NCBI RefSeq assembly: GCF_001684965.1 | Contig: NZ_MAYG01000001.1 | Coordinates: forward strand, 3,162,001 to 3,226,000 | Direction of reading: 5' to 3' | DNA from: Chryseobacterium arthrosphaerae | GTDB lineage: Bacteria; Bacteroidota; Bacteroidia; Flavobacteriales; Weeksellaceae | Length of the DNA stretch: 64,000 bases | Shown: positions 1 to 8,906 of the stretch, in pieces | How the letters are laid out: each line of letters opens with the position of its first letter | Position numbering within the stretch: position 1 is the first letter of the stretch | Translations under genes and position numbers: made by a program | Notes under the pieces: model-generated | The model's database searches: none | Told to the model about the DNA's origin: nothing | What the model saw: only the letters and a program-made list of their open reading frames with translations

Positions 1-440
1 ATGGTTGGCAGATAAGCTTCTCCTAAGCTGATCCCGTTTGGCCATTCTGATGTGCCTTGTGGAGTAATCTTAAATATGTATCCGGGATTTCCGGCCCCGG
101 TACCCGTCACGCCTATATAGAAATTGTTTGAAGAATCAACGGCAGTACTTTCCATTACGGTATAGGTACTCATGGGAATCTGATCAGAAATTTTAATTCC
201 GTCTGAACCTAACAGTTTATTTCCCTGCTGATCCAGCATCTGTACCCATAATTCAAAGTTGACAGGAGCCGGTACGCTTTTCCAGTATCCTATATAGGTC
301 TTTCCGTCACTTGTAGTGGCAGCAAAAGAAGAACTCGCCTGTTTTGTTACGGCAAGGTTCTGGTCAAGAACAGGATTCCATTGTGCTTTCCCTGTAAACC
401 AAAAAAGCAGGGTTCCGAAAAGGATAAGTATTTTTTTCAT
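1..440 (-). CDS. Secreted protein, N-terminal part (runs off left edge)
   Basis: The reading frame opens at an ATG at 440 and stays open to base 1, so only about 146 N-terminal residues are visible. It begins MKKILILFGTLLFWFTGKAQ, a lipid-free signal peptide with a likely cut after KAQ. The rest (..YIGYWKSVPAPVNFELWVQMLD..) looks like the start of a beta-propeller or repeat-type exported protein that reports values from a stream of GNPGYIFKITPQG-like segments. In this phylum such proteins often end in a T9SS sorting domain, but the C-terminus is outside the window. Function is not recognised. The ATG is preferred because it starts a good signal peptide. Confidence 0.75.
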   Translation of the reverse strand, partial: MKKILILFGTLLFWFTGKAQWNPVLDQNLAVTKQASSSFAATTSDGKTYIGYWKSVPAPVNFELWVQMLDQQGNKLLGSDGIKISDQIPMSTYTVMESTAVDSSNNFYIGVTGTGAGNPGYIFKITPQGTSEWPNGISLGEAYLPT

Positions 441-583
441 AGCGGTATTGTTTTAAATATGAAACAAAGAAATAGAATGTCTGCGAACCGCATTCAAAAT
501 CTTCCACACAATTACCACTTAGGGAGTAAAAAGCACCACATCATTACCACACACCTACACATTAACCATTAATAACCAACCAA

Positions 584-2143
584 TTACAATTCATTTAAAT
601 ATTGAGAAAGATCTTCTTTTGTATTGGTAAGATTCATTTTTTTACGGAGTCTTGTCCTTGAATTTTCAATTGTTTTCGGAGTCACGTTAAGGAGATTGGA
701 GATTTCTTTTGTAGATAATTTAAGCTTCAGCATGGCAGCCAGCCTTTTATCATAATTGGTAAGTCCCGGATGTTTACGGTCCAGATTTTCATAAAATGAT
801 TCGTGGATATTCAGAAAATGATATTCAAAATCTCCCCAGGAGTCCTGTTTGGTGTTCAGTTTTATTTCATTGATAATTCTTGAAACTTCATCAATTTCAC
901 TATCTTTCAGTTTAGATTTCAGAACATTGATCTGTTCTAAAAGAGATTTGAAAATTTCTTCAATTTTAGACTGCTCCATAGATTTATAGACCAGCATTTT
1001 TTCTTTCATCTGATTGTCTATTTCCAGCTGTTTTTCTCTATTTTCGATCAGCTTCTTTTCAAGCCGTAACTTCTCAGCTTTATTTCTGAAATTAATAAGC
1101 AGTAAAATACAGATCACCAGAACGAGTAAAAGAATAATGACCATTACTGCATACAGGATATTCTTTTTGTCCTGTTCTATTTTGTCAAGCCTTTTCCTCA
1201 GTTCGTAATCGTGCTGCACTTTCAGTCTTTCTACATTCACTGCTTTTTCTTCTATATTCAGCAAATCACGTATAGAATCATATTTTTTGAAGGTTTCTGC
1301 GGAAAGCCTGTAATCCCTGTTCAGCTGATAGGCTTCATACAGGGTTCTCAGATAATTGGTATTATCAAAACTTACGGCATCCGGAATGACATATTTCCCA
1401 AGATTACGGGCATATAGCAATGCTTTTTCAGGGTTTTGGGTTTTAATATAGAAATTGGCAAGGTTATAATTGACCTGGTAATTTGATTTATGGTCCTCAA
1501 TATTATTCTTCTGTAAGATATCACTTGCTTCAAGTAAATAATTTTCCGCTTTTGTTTTATTTCCTTCCTGAAAATTCAGTTTACCGAAATTTGAAAATAC
1601 AAAGGCCTTCAGAACCGGATTGTCATAATTCTCAAATGTCATCAGACTCTTTTCGAAATAATACCGTGACGAATCAAGCTTCGACAGTACCAGATATGCA
1701 TTTCCCAGATTGTTCAGTGCTTTAACCGTTTCTACCTGCTTTTTCTGTTTCTGATAAAAGTTGAGAAGTTTCTTATAGTAAGTAACAGCTCTCCTGGTAT
1801 CATTGAGCTGTGAATAGGTATACGCAAAAATACCATCTATCTTTGCTGTTTTCTCTTCATCCTTATCCAGAAAAATATGATAGGCCTTATTAGAATAATC
1901 CAGTGCAAGATCAAAATAATTCATGTCGCTGTAAATTTTGGCAGCTTCCATATAAAAATTACCCAATTCTTTATCCGGAACACTTTTTCTGGCTTTACGG
2001 ATGTATTGCTCTGCTTTCGCCCAATCTTTAAACTTCAGCTCATCGGCCGTATGTATATACTGCTCGTATTCTTTCCTATCCTGCCCGAAGCAGAATACCG
2101 TTGAACAGCACAACAGCCAGACAAAAAGTAGAAGTTTTCCCAT
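584..2143 (-). CDS. TPR-containing membrane-anchored LuxR-type regulator
   Basis: 519 residues. A signal peptide (about 1-20) is followed by TPR-like helical repeats (about 25-320), one transmembrane helix (about 333-352, LYAVMVIILLLVLVICILLL), a coiled coil (about 355-440) and a C-terminal LuxR/GerE-type helix-turn-helix. The HTH shows KLSTKEISNLLNVTPKTIE and then SRTRLRKKMNL. This layout (periplasmic TPR sensor, membrane, cytoplasmic coiled coil, HTH) is common in Bacteroidota and is thought to pass an envelope signal to DNA without a phosphorelay. It lies downstream of the three-gene secreted-protein operon, separated from it by a terminator, so it is probably transcribed on its own. Target genes are unknown; the neighbouring secreted proteins are a reasonable guess. 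Confidence 0.85.
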   Translation of the reverse strand: MGKLLLFVWLLCCSTVFCFGQDRKEYEQYIHTADELKFKDWAKAEQYIRKARKSVPDKELGNFYMEAAKIYSDMNYFDLALDYSNKAYHIFLDKDEEKTAKIDGIFAYTYSQLNDTRRAVTYYKKLLNFYQKQKKQVETVKALNNLGNAYLVLSKLDSSRYYFEKSLMTFENYDNPVLKAFVFSNFGKLNFQEGNKTKAENYLLEASDILQKNNIEDHKSNYQVNYNLANFYIKTQNPEKALLYARNLGKYVIPDAVSFDNTNYLRTLYEAYQLNRDYRLSAETFKKYDSIRDLLNIEEKAVNVERLKVQHDYELRKRLDKIEQDKKNILYAVMVIILLLVLVICILLLINFRNKAEKLRLEKKLIENREKQLEIDNQMKEKMLVYKSMEQSKIEEIFKSLLEQINVLKSKLKDSEIDEVSRIINEIKLNTKQDSWGDFEYHFLNIHESFYENLDRKHPGLTNYDKRLAAMLKLKLSTKEISNLLNVTPKTIENSRTRLRKKMNLTNTKEDLSQYLNEL

Positions 2144-2248
2144 ATTTCAATATAATTCCTTATAAAATTATAAAATCATTTGATAAAACAATATGCAATC
2201 TGCTAATCTGCCTTATAAATCATAAAATATTTCACACATACCATTAAA

Positions 2249-2284
2249 TAAAAAAAGGCCATTTATTAAAAAATGGCCTTTTAT
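2249..2284 (-). terminator. Rho-independent terminator of the secreted-protein operon
   Basis: An inverted repeat AAAAGGCCATTT / AAATGGCCTTTT with flanking A and T runs lies just past the 2308 stop. It is symmetric and could work in both directions. Confidence 0.8.
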
Positions 2285-2307
2285 ATTCTGAAATACTCTC
2301 TCTGTTT

Positions 2308-2979
2308 TTAAAATCCTGAAGGTTTGCTCAGTGTTTGTGCTGAGCCATCGGTTCCCCCCAGATTAGCATTGATATCACTGAAGTTCTGTTTTGTAATAAG
2401 CCTTTTATAAGCCATCAGATAAAATTCTACTGTAAAATTATTATAGGTTCTTGCAGGGCTGGCTGATGTAAAAGCAATCAATCTGCTGTTATTGGTAAAT
2501 CCTGCTTTAAGATGCCAGGTTCCATTACTTACGAATGCGGTCACATCCGGAGATCCCTGACGGTTATCATTGATCCCGTTGTCTCCGAAATCCAAAGCCA
2601 CACTTGTAGTTCCATCATTAAGCTTGAAGGCATAATTATGCACTACAAGAAGAAAATTATTGGCATCTATCTTAGTATCATAATCTGTAATTCCTGCCCC
2701 AGACACTCCTGTTAACGTAAGCTTAAGGTAATTAAACAATCCACTGCTCTCTAATGCAGGGTTATACAACTGAAGTGAATTCTGTGAAGTGGCAAGAAAG
2801 CTCCCCCCAGTCATGGTAGGTTCTCCCGGGTTTCTAAGATATAACGCATCGGTACGGGTATCTCCGTTCACATCTAATGTCTCTGTGGGATTGGTTGTTT
2901 TTATTCCCACTCTGCCGGTCTGAGCATTAAAAAAAACTCCCAGACACATGATTATGATAATATAAATTTTTCTTTCCAT
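2308..2979 (-). CDS. Secreted protein with QVGI-type head motif
   Basis: 223 residues. The N-terminal signal peptide is MERKIYIIIIMCLGVFFNAQ. The mature start is TGRVGIKTTNPTETLDVNGD, the short motif found at the mature end of very many flavobacterial secreted proteins (compare QVGI.T..P....DV). The body is beta-rich and ends ..FTVEFYLMAYKRLITKQNFSDI. That tail resembles the two proteins encoded upstream (..WTLTLNVFERSLVKDW.., ..WTLNLMVFDRAYAKEF..), so the three are paralogues. It is the last gene of a three-gene operon, 12 bp after its neighbour. No enzymatic motif is visible. A role in surface structure or adhesion is inferred only. Confidence 0.8.
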   Translation of the reverse strand: MERKIYIIIIMCLGVFFNAQTGRVGIKTTNPTETLDVNGDTRTDALYLRNPGEPTMTGGSFLATSQNSLQLYNPALESSGLFNYLKLTLTGVSGAGITDYDTKIDANNFLLVVHNYAFKLNDGTTSVALDFGDNGINDNRQGSPDVTAFVSNGTWHLKAGFTNNSRLIAFTSASPARTYNNFTVEFYLMAYKRLITKQNFSDINANLGGTDGSAQTLSKPSGF

Positions 2980-2991
2980 AATTGTTATTTT

Positions 2992-3633
2992 TTATTGAAG
3001 TCCAAGCGGAGTGTTTGATGAAACGCCTGTATAACCTGCTGCTGCTGATACGGAACCATTAAACGTTCCCCAATCTTTTACCAGAGATCTTTCAAATACA
3101 TTCAGAGTAAGTGTCCAGGTACCGTTAGCCGAAGATACTGTTCCGGCCCCTTTAAAGCTCAGATTAATGGCATGATAAGTCTTTCCTCCACTTGTAACCG
3201 GTGTTACTTCTGTAGAATACGCTCCAAAAGATTTAGGAGTTGTACTGGTATTGGCTGCAGAAATAGCAGATGAAAAAGTGGCTCCGGTAATTGCAATAAC
3301 ATATTTACCGGTTTCCAGGCCTGTGTTAAGGCTCACTACTTCATCCTGGTTCACATTGGTAAGAACAACTTTATAGGCATTTACGGGTGCTACATTTCTG
3401 AGAGCGATATCCATCATTTTCACTTTTCCTACCGGAGTAGTATCTTTAGAACGTGTCAAAAGAAAATAATTTCCTCCTGCTGGTGAGTTTACCGTGTCAA
3501 TAAGATAGGATTCCACTAAAGTTTCCCCTGCTACATCCAGTGTCGACTGCGGTTTAGTTGTATTTATTCCTACTTGGGCATTTGCGGTAAAAAAAGCTCC
3601 GGCTGCAAAGAGTAAGGTGATTATTTTTTTCAT
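2992..3633 (-). CDS. Secreted protein with QVGI-type head motif
   Basis: 213 residues, starting with signal peptide MKKIITLLFAAGAFFTANA and mature QVGINTTKPQSTLDVAGE. It is a middle-sized member of the same paralogous trio as its two neighbours, sharing the head motif and the C-terminal ..NGTWTLTLNVFERSLVKDWG.. segment. The gene sits 17 bp downstream of the 3651-4271 gene and 12 bp upstream of the 2308-2979 gene, so the three are almost certainly co-transcribed. The function is not known. Confidence 0.8.
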   Translation of the reverse strand: MKKIITLLFAAGAFFTANAQVGINTTKPQSTLDVAGETLVESYLIDTVNSPAGGNYFLLTRSKDTTPVGKVKMMDIALRNVAPVNAYKVVLTNVNQDEVVSLNTGLETGKYVIAITGATFSSAISAANTSTTPKSFGAYSTEVTPVTSGGKTYHAINLSFKGAGTVSSANGTWTLTLNVFERSLVKDWGTFNGSVSAAAGYTGVSSNTPLGLQ

Positions 3634-3650
3634 TATGTTATGTTTTTATT

Positions 3651-4271
3651 TTACTGAATTAAAGGTGCGGCTGCAGCGCCTGTGGTTGAAGTTCCCATCG
3701 CCTGTGTAGGATTAAACTCTTTTGCATAGGCACGGTCAAAAACCATTAGATTGAGCGTCCATACACCTGTTGGTAAAGAGGCATCCGGGGCAAAACCCTG
3801 ATAATCGGCTTTAAGCTTCCATGTTGTCCCGGTAGAGTAGGCAAAAATCTGAGGAACCGGCGTCAACCAGTCCGCAGCACCGGTTTTAACGGCCTGAGTA
3901 AATCCAAATGAAGAGATTACTACCAAAAATTTGCTGGAATTGATTTTAGTGTCAAATTCATTCACCCAGTCCTTATCGGTAGGATCACAGGTAATTTTAT
4001 ACTGGATCAGATTGATAGGCGCCGGCGAATTAGGTACGAAAGCATCATTATAAGCGGTAATTTTATTTTCCGGAGCAGGAGACTTAATAATAAAAGTATA
4101 ATTTTCACTGGCTCCAAGCTTTTCTATTGGTTTTTTGAAAACCATTCCGGACGTCTTCATCGTACCGTTAACAGTCAGGTCTTTTTCAGGTGTTTTGGTG
4201 TTTATACCAACCTGAGCATCAGTCATAGAGAACAAGCCCAACAAAAGGATTGTCGAAATAATTTTTGTCAT
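3651..4271 (-). CDS. Secreted protein with QVGI-type head motif, first of operon
   Basis: The start is placed at the ATG at 4271, giving MTKIISTILLLGLFSMTDAQ as signal peptide and mature VGINTKTPEKDLTVNGT. An upstream in-frame ATG at 4367 would add 32 residues without a signal-like character and is rejected. The protein (206 residues) is paralogous to the two genes downstream, with the same C-terminal block (GVWTLNLMVFDRAYAKEFNP). A promoter should lie in the 4272-4450 region: a weak candidate reads TTG, 16 bp, TAACTTTA on the minus strand near 4380-4410. The function is not known. Confidence 0.75.
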   Translation of the reverse strand: MTKIISTILLLGLFSMTDAQVGINTKTPEKDLTVNGTMKTSGMVFKKPIEKLGASENYTFIIKSPAPENKITAYNDAFVPNSPAPINLIQYKITCDPTDKDWVNEFDTKINSSKFLVVISSFGFTQAVKTGAADWLTPVPQIFAYSTGTTWKLKADYQGFAPDASLPTGVWTLNLMVFDRAYAKEFNPTQAMGTSTTGAAAAPLIQ

Positions 4272-4371
4272 TGGATATGTGTTTATTTTATTATTTTCCT
4301 TTATTCCTGTCTCAGTAATCATTGAATACAAAAACAAGAAACCCTTTACACATACTATACTGTGCACCGAG

Positions 4372-4841
4372 TAAGCAAAATAAAGTTATGGATTAACTGA
4401 AAAACAAGTTACAAGAAGTATGCCATCCATAGGTAAATATGATGGCTAAACCCGCACCAATACTGTGAAAAACAGCTTTTATCCCGCGGAAGAGATAAAT
4501 AAATTAAGGTAAACTCCTATGCAGAAGGAGCCAGCGGTGAACCGAAATTTTAATTATTAATAAAAATAACAGCAAAAAATTATGAAAACTCTAACACCTG
4601 GGAATAAAATCACAAATCAGGTTTAGTATATTATTATTATATTTTCTAATTTAAACACAGATAAGTTAAAATTTCGGGGATGGTTAAGAGATATACTGGC
4701 CTATTCAATAACTCTGCGGATTCAATATTAAATTATAAGGATAAAAGAACAACTTAGAAAAGGACTGAAATCAACCATGAATCTACCAGCAGGAAGGTTT
4801 ATAAGGCACTATCAACTTAATATCAAACGAATGTACAAAAC
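4372..4841. other. Intergenic stretch without a recognisable gene
   Basis: About 470 bases between the secreted-protein operon and the nusG terminator. Both strands carry frequent stops. I see no RNA gene or repeat, only a likely promoter for the operon near its left end. Confidence 0.5.
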
Positions 4842-4874
4842 AAAAAAAGACCGCTGAAACAGCAGTCTTTTAAT
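4842..4874 (-). terminator. Terminator after nusG
   Basis: A hairpin AAAGACCGCTG / CAGCAGTCTTT with one bulged C and A/T runs on both sides lies 18 bp past the nusG stop. It ends the tuf-trnW-secE-nusG transcript before any rplK gene. Confidence 0.75.
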
Positions 4875-4891
4875 TTTATATAAAGTAATTA

Positions 4892-5434
4892 TTATACTTT
4901 TTCTACTTGCATGTAGCTTAGCTCCATTGGAGTCTTTCTACCGAAGATCAATACAGAAACTTCAATTTTCTTTTTGTCTTCAAGAATTTTCTCAACTGTA
5001 CCGTTGAATCCGTTGAAAGGTCCATCGATTACTTTCACGTTTTCACCTACTACATATGGAATCTCAACATCGCTTGCGAATTCTGAAAGTTCATCCATTC
5101 TTCCAAGCATTCTGTTCACTTCTGATTTTCTCATTGGAACAGGATCTCCTCCTTTTGTCAAGCTTAAGAAAGATATAACTCCAGGGATGTTTTTGATTAC
5201 GTGAGGAATTTCTCCCATCAGATCAGCTTCGATCATTAAGTATCCAGGATAGTAAGGTCTCTCTTTAGGAACTTTTTTACCGTTTCTAATCTGAATCACC
5301 TTTTCCATAGGAATAACCACTTGAGTAACGTACTGCTCAAACCCTAAACGTTTGATTTCTGTCTCAATATAGTTTTTCACTTTATTTTCCTGTCCGCTGA
5401 TAGCTTTCAGCACATACCATTTCAATTCGCTCAT
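4892..5434 (-). CDS. nusG: Transcription termination/antitermination factor NusG
   Basis: 180 residues, the usual length. The N-terminal NGN domain (LKWYVLKAISGQENKVKNYI) is followed by the RNA-polymerase-contacting PYYPGYLMIEADL segment and a C-terminal KOW domain (VKVIDGPFNGFNGTVEKI). NusG binds RNA polymerase, raises processivity and links it to Rho or to the ribosome. It follows secE by 20 bp as in most bacteria. Unusually, no rplK follows it: a terminator and unrelated secreted-protein genes lie downstream. Confidence 0.97.
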   Translation of the reverse strand: MSELKWYVLKAISGQENKVKNYIETEIKRLGFEQYVTQVVIPMEKVIQIRNGKKVPKERPYYPGYLMIEADLMGEIPHVIKNIPGVISFLSLTKGGDPVPMRKSEVNRMLGRMDELSEFASDVEIPYVVGENVKVIDGPFNGFNGTVEKILEDKKKIEVSVLIFGRKTPMELSYMQVEKV

Positions 5435-5454
5435 TATGGGAAAATACTTTTTAA

Positions 5455-5661
5455 TTAATTGAACAAGTTGATTAGCATTCCGATGATGTTGCTGATTGCT
5501 TTTGAAAACAATTCATCAACTCCAAAGGTAAATAATGCCAGAATCACTGTCGCAATAGTCACTACAATTGTAGAAGACTGAAGGTCAGCCCACTTTGGCC
5601 ATTCAACTTTATGTCTGAATTCGTTATAAGAACCTTTTAAAAAATCGACAAATGAACTCAT
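5455..5661 (-). CDS. secE: Preprotein translocase subunit SecE
   Basis: 68 residues with a single C-terminal transmembrane helix (about 30-60) preceded by the conserved amphipathic motif YNEFRHKVEWPKWADLQSS. This is the short one-helix form of SecE that clamps SecY in the inner-membrane translocon. It lies between tRNA-Trp and nusG, the normal arrangement. Confidence 0.95.
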   Translation of the reverse strand: MSSFVDFLKGSYNEFRHKVEWPKWADLQSSTIVVTIATVILALFTFGVDELFSKAISNIIGMLINLFN

Positions 5662-5673
5662 AATTTATATTTG

Positions 5674-5744
5674 CACGGGCACAAGGATTCGAACCCTGAT
5701 CAACGGTTTTGGAGACCGGTATCCTACCATTGGACGATGCCCGT
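5674..5744 (-). tRNA. trnW: tRNA-Trp (CCA)
   Basis: A cloverleaf of 71 nt with a 7-bp acceptor stem (ACGGGCA / TGCCCGT), T arm GGTTCGAATCC and anticodon loop CTCCAAA holding CCA. The 3' CCA is not encoded. It lies between tuf and secE. Confidence 0.95.
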
Positions 5745-5750
5745 AGTTTA

Positions 5751-5788
5751 AAAAAGCTCCGTAAAGAAGTTCCTTACGGAAGCTTTTT
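5751..5788 (-). terminator. Terminator/attenuator after tuf
   Basis: A hairpin AAAAAGCTCCGTAA / TTACGGAAGCTTTTT followed by T-rich sequence lies between the tuf stop and tRNA-Trp. It probably reduces read-through from the very strong tuf promoter into trnW-secE-nusG. Confidence 0.7.
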
Positions 5789-5806
5789 ATATTTTTAAGA
5801 GAATAA

Positions 5807-6994
5807 TTACTCGATGATTTCAGTAACCTGACCTGCACCAACTGTTCTACCTCCTTCTCTGATCGCGAATCTAAGACCCTCGTTAAGAGCGATTGGCTGT
5901 AACAATTCTACAGTAATAGTTAAGTTATCACCAGGCATTACCATTTCTACACCTTCTGGTAAGAAGATCTCACCTGTAACGTCAGTAGTTCTTACGTAGA
6001 ACTGAGGACGGTACTTGTTGTGGAATGGAGTGTGACGTCCACCTTCTTCTTTAGAAAGGATATAAACCTCAGCTTTGAATTTTTTGTGTGGCTTAACTGA
6101 ATCTTTCTTAGCGATAACCATACCTCTCTTGATGTCAGTTTTTTCAATACCTCTCAACAATAGACCTACGTTATCACCAGCTTCACCTCTGTCTAGGATT
6201 TTTCTGAACATCTCAACCCCTGTAATAGTAGAAGTTAATTTCTCATCACCCATACCTACGATATCAACCGGATCACCAGTGTTGATAACACCAGCCTCGA
6301 TTCTACCAGTTGCTACAGTACCTCTACCTGTAATAGAGAATACGTCTTCGATTGGCATCAAGAATGGCTTATCCTGATCTCTAACAGGCTGCTCGATCCA
6401 AGTATCAACTGCATCCATCAATTCTTCAACAGTCTTAACCCACTTCTCGTCTCCGTTAAGAGCTCCAAGAGCAGATCCCTGGATTACTGGAGAGTTATCT
6501 CCGTCATATTCGTAAGTAGATAATAAATCTCTAAGTTCAAGTTCAACAAGCTCTAAAAGCTCAGCATCATCCACCATATCAACTTTGTTCATGAAAACAA
6601 CGATTCTTGGTACGTTTACCTGACGGCAAAGTAGGATGTGCTCTCTAGTTTGAGGCATTGGTCCATCAGTTGCAGCACATACTAAGATCGCTCCATCCAT
6701 CTGAGCAGCACCAGTTACCATGTTCTTAACATAGTCAGCGTGACCTGGACAGTCAACGTGTGCATAGTGTCTGTTTTCAGTTTCGTACTCGATGTGAGCT
6801 GTATTAATAGTGATACCTCTTTCTTTTTCTTCTGGAGCAGAGTCAATAGAAGAGAAATCTTTTTTCTCAGCAAGACCCTTGTTCGCTAATACACTACTGA
6901 TAGCTGCAGTAAGTGTAGTTTTACCATGGTCAACGTGACCAATAGTACCAATGTTCAAGTGTGGTTTGTTACGATTAAACGTTTCCTTTGCCAT
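5807..6994 (-). CDS. tuf: Translation elongation factor EF-Tu
   Basis: 395 residues. The GTPase domain carries G1 GHVDHGKT (about 19-26), the switch I region [14 protein letters not shown]3 DCPGHADY and G4 NKVDMVD. It is followed by beta-barrel domains II and III, ending [12 protein letters not shown]-Tu delivers aminoacyl-tRNA to the ribosome. It starts the tuf-trnW-secE-nusG group. A strong Bacteroidota promoter lies directly upstream. The tRNAs that normally precede tuf are here about 10 kb away. Confidence 0.98.
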   Translation of the reverse strand: MAKETFNRNKPHLNIGTIGHVDHGKTTLTAAISSVLANKGLAEKKDFSSIDSAPEEKERGITINTAHIEYETENRHYAHVDCPGHADYVKNMVTGAAQMDGAILVCAATDGPMPQTREHILLCRQVNVPRIVVFMNKVDMVDDAELLELVELELRDLLSTYEYDGDNSPVIQGSALGALNGDEKWVKTVEELMDAVDTWIEQPVRDQDKPFLMPIEDVFSITGRGTVATGRIEAGVINTGDPVDIVGMGDEKLTSTITGVEMFRKILDRGEAGDNVGLLLRGIEKTDIKRGMVIAKKDSVKPHKKFKAEVYILSKEEGGRHTPFHNKYRPQFYVRTTDVTGEIFLPEGVEMVMPGDNLTITVELLQPIALNEGLRFAIREGGRTVGAGQVTEIIE

Positions 6995-7037
6995 GATTTA
7001 AAATTATTTATTTATTGTTTTTCAAATTTTCGGTGTG

Positions 7038-7064
7038 CAAATATAATGAATTTTTAAATACCAA
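7038..7064 (-). promoter_or_regulatory. Promoter of tuf
   Basis: On the minus strand a TTG, a 16-bp A/T-rich spacer and TATATTTG match the Bacteroidota -33/-7 consensus (TTG...TANNTTTG), with about 40 bp to the tuf start codon. Confidence 0.7.
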
Positions 7065-7321
7065 AAACTTTTTATTAAAAAAACTTTCAATATTATCTTC
7101 CAATGAAGGACAAACCTTATATTTCAACGTATTGAGACTGCAAATTTACACATTTTTCCGAATAGAAAAAAATCTCAGAAATGTTTTATTAAAAATATAA
7201 ACTATCTCACTAATTATGAATACAATATGCATGCATAAAAAATAAAGAAAATTGCATCGATCTTTAAATCCGGGCCTGTTTTTTTCTCGTAGATATAAGT
7301 ACAACAACTAAAATTACTATT

Positions 7322-8821
7322 ATGAGAAAATTATTACACACCTACTTCGCCCTGTTTGCTTTTATAGCCCTGCTTTCATGCGATAATTCGGACGACAACA
7401 TGCCTGACATGATGAATCCTCAGGGCCCGGACCTTATGGTATATGGAATAACTGCAATGAATGAACTTGTCTACTTCAATTCCAACAATCCCAAAACGTT
7501 CACCTCAAAAACAGCTGTTACCGGTATACCTTCAGGAGAGAAACTGCTAAGCATCGACTTCAGACCTGCCACCGGAGAACTGTACGCATTGTCGAATGCC
7601 AGTAAATTATATATTATCAACACCTCCAATGCCTCTGCAAGAGTTGTCGGCTCAACAGCGTTTACTCCCATGATTTCAGGAACAACAGCTGCTATTGACT
7701 TCAACCCTACCGTTGACAGGATCCGTCTGGTGAGCAATACCGGACAAAATCTACGTTTACATCCTGAAACAGGGGCTGTTGCCGCTACTGACATCAATAT
7801 TAACGGAACAGGAAATCCTTCTGTAACAGGATTAGCTTATACAAACAGTAAAGCTGGAGCTTCAGCAACGATCTTATATGATATTGATCCGGCTTCAGGA
7901 AAATTATACAAACAGGATCCTCCCAACAATGGAACCTTAGTGGAAGTCGGAAGTCTGGGAACAACTTTTACGGGACAGGCTGCATTTGATATTAAATATG
8001 ATAACAGCATTGCATTATTGGCTTTGAATAATCAATTGCACATCCTGGATCTGAATAACGGAAAAACAACCTCTATCGGGTCTCTGCAACAGGGAATAAT
8101 AGATATTGCCATTCCTACAGAACCGGTAGCGTACGCTATTGACAATTCAAATAATCTGCAGATATTCAATCCAAACAACCCGATGCCCGTCTCCAAAACA
8201 GTGGCGGGACTGCAAAGCGGTGAAAATATTTTAGGAATAGATTTCCGTCCTGTTAATGGTCAGCTGTATGCATTAGGAAGTTCAAGCAGAATTTATACTA
8301 TTAATTTGGGAACCGGTACTGCCACTGCTGTAGGATCAGCTCCTTTTTCAACCCTGCTTTCCGGAACAGATTTCGGATTTGATTTTAATCCCACTGTAGA
8401 CAGGATAAGAGTGGTGAGTAATACGGGACAGAATCTCAGGCTCAATCCTAATGACGGAACAATTGCAGCAACTGATATTATATTGAATCCGGGAAGTCCT
8501 ATAATAAGCGCTGCAGCATATACCAATAATTTTGCGGGAGCAGCCTCTACTACTCTTTTTGTTATTGATCATAATACCGATAAATTATATCAGCAAAACC
8601 CTCCGAACAACGGAACTTTAGTAGAGACCGGTCCTTTAGGAATCAACATCACCGGTGCCAATGGATTTGATATTGGAAGTATGAGCCAAAAAGCTTATTT
8701 AATGGCTTCAATAGGTTCATCTACGAAAATTTACTCTATCAATACCACTACAGGAGCTGCCACTTCTGTTTCTGATTACCCGAATACTGTAAAAGCCTTT
8801 ACAGTGGGGCTAGGTTTTTAA
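7322..8821 (+). CDS. DUF4394 lipoprotein (two tandem DUF4394 domains)
   Basis: 499 residues. The signal ends in a lipobox (LLSCDNSDDN), so it is a lipoprotein. The rest is two copies of a repeat of roughly 230 residues (about 38-265 and 268-495). Each copy holds ..SGE(K/N)(L)L.IDFRP..G.LYAL.., DFNPTVDRIR(L/V)VS, TGQNLRL and PPNNGTL(V)E(V/T)G.LG, the hallmarks of DUF4394, a predicted beta-propeller of unknown function. It stands alone between tuf and the efflux operon, reads towards that operon and shares a bidirectional terminator with it. No catalytic residues are recognised. Confidence 0.85.
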   Translation: MRKLLHTYFALFAFIALLSCDNSDDNMPDMMNPQGPDLMVYGITAMNELVYFNSNNPKTFTSKTAVTGIPSGEKLLSIDFRPATGELYALSNASKLYIINTSNASARVVGSTAFTPMISGTTAAIDFNPTVDRIRLVSNTGQNLRLHPETGAVAATDININGTGNPSVTGLAYTNSKAGASATILYDIDPASGKLYKQDPPNNGTLVEVGSLGTTFTGQAAFDIKYDNSIALLALNNQLHILDLNNGKTTSIGSLQQGIIDIAIPTEPVAYAIDNSNNLQIFNPNNPMPVSKTVAGLQSGENILGIDFRPVNGQLYALGSSSRIYTINLGTGTATAVGSAPFSTLLSGTDFGFDFNPTVDRIRVVSNTGQNLRLNPNDGTIAATDIILNPGSPIISAAAYTNNFAGAASTTLFVIDHNTDKLYQQNPPNNGTLVETGPLGINITGANGFDIGSMSQKAYLMASIGSSTKIYSINTTTGAATSVSDYPNTVKAFTVGLGF

Positions 8822-8848
8822 ACTCATTCTATTTTATTTCAATAACCG

Positions 8849-8882
8849 GGAAGTGCGGAAAACTTTGTTTTCCGCACTTCTT
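8849..8882. terminator. Bidirectional terminator between convergent genes
   Basis: A perfect hairpin GAAGTGCGGAAAAC / GTTTTCCGCACTTC with a 3-nt loop. It lies between the DUF4394 stop and the stop of the RND pump gene and serves both. Confidence 0.85.
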
Positions 8883-8906
8883 ATTCCTATAGATGAAAGA
8901 TAAAAA

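Noticed and set aside
381..572. Plus-strand 63-codon ORF
   Set aside because: It is antisense to the first secreted-protein gene and its leader, with no start signal or family.
7015..7200. Plus-strand 61-codon ORF upstream of tuf
   Set aside because: It overlaps the tuf promoter and consists of low-complexity A/T-rich codons.
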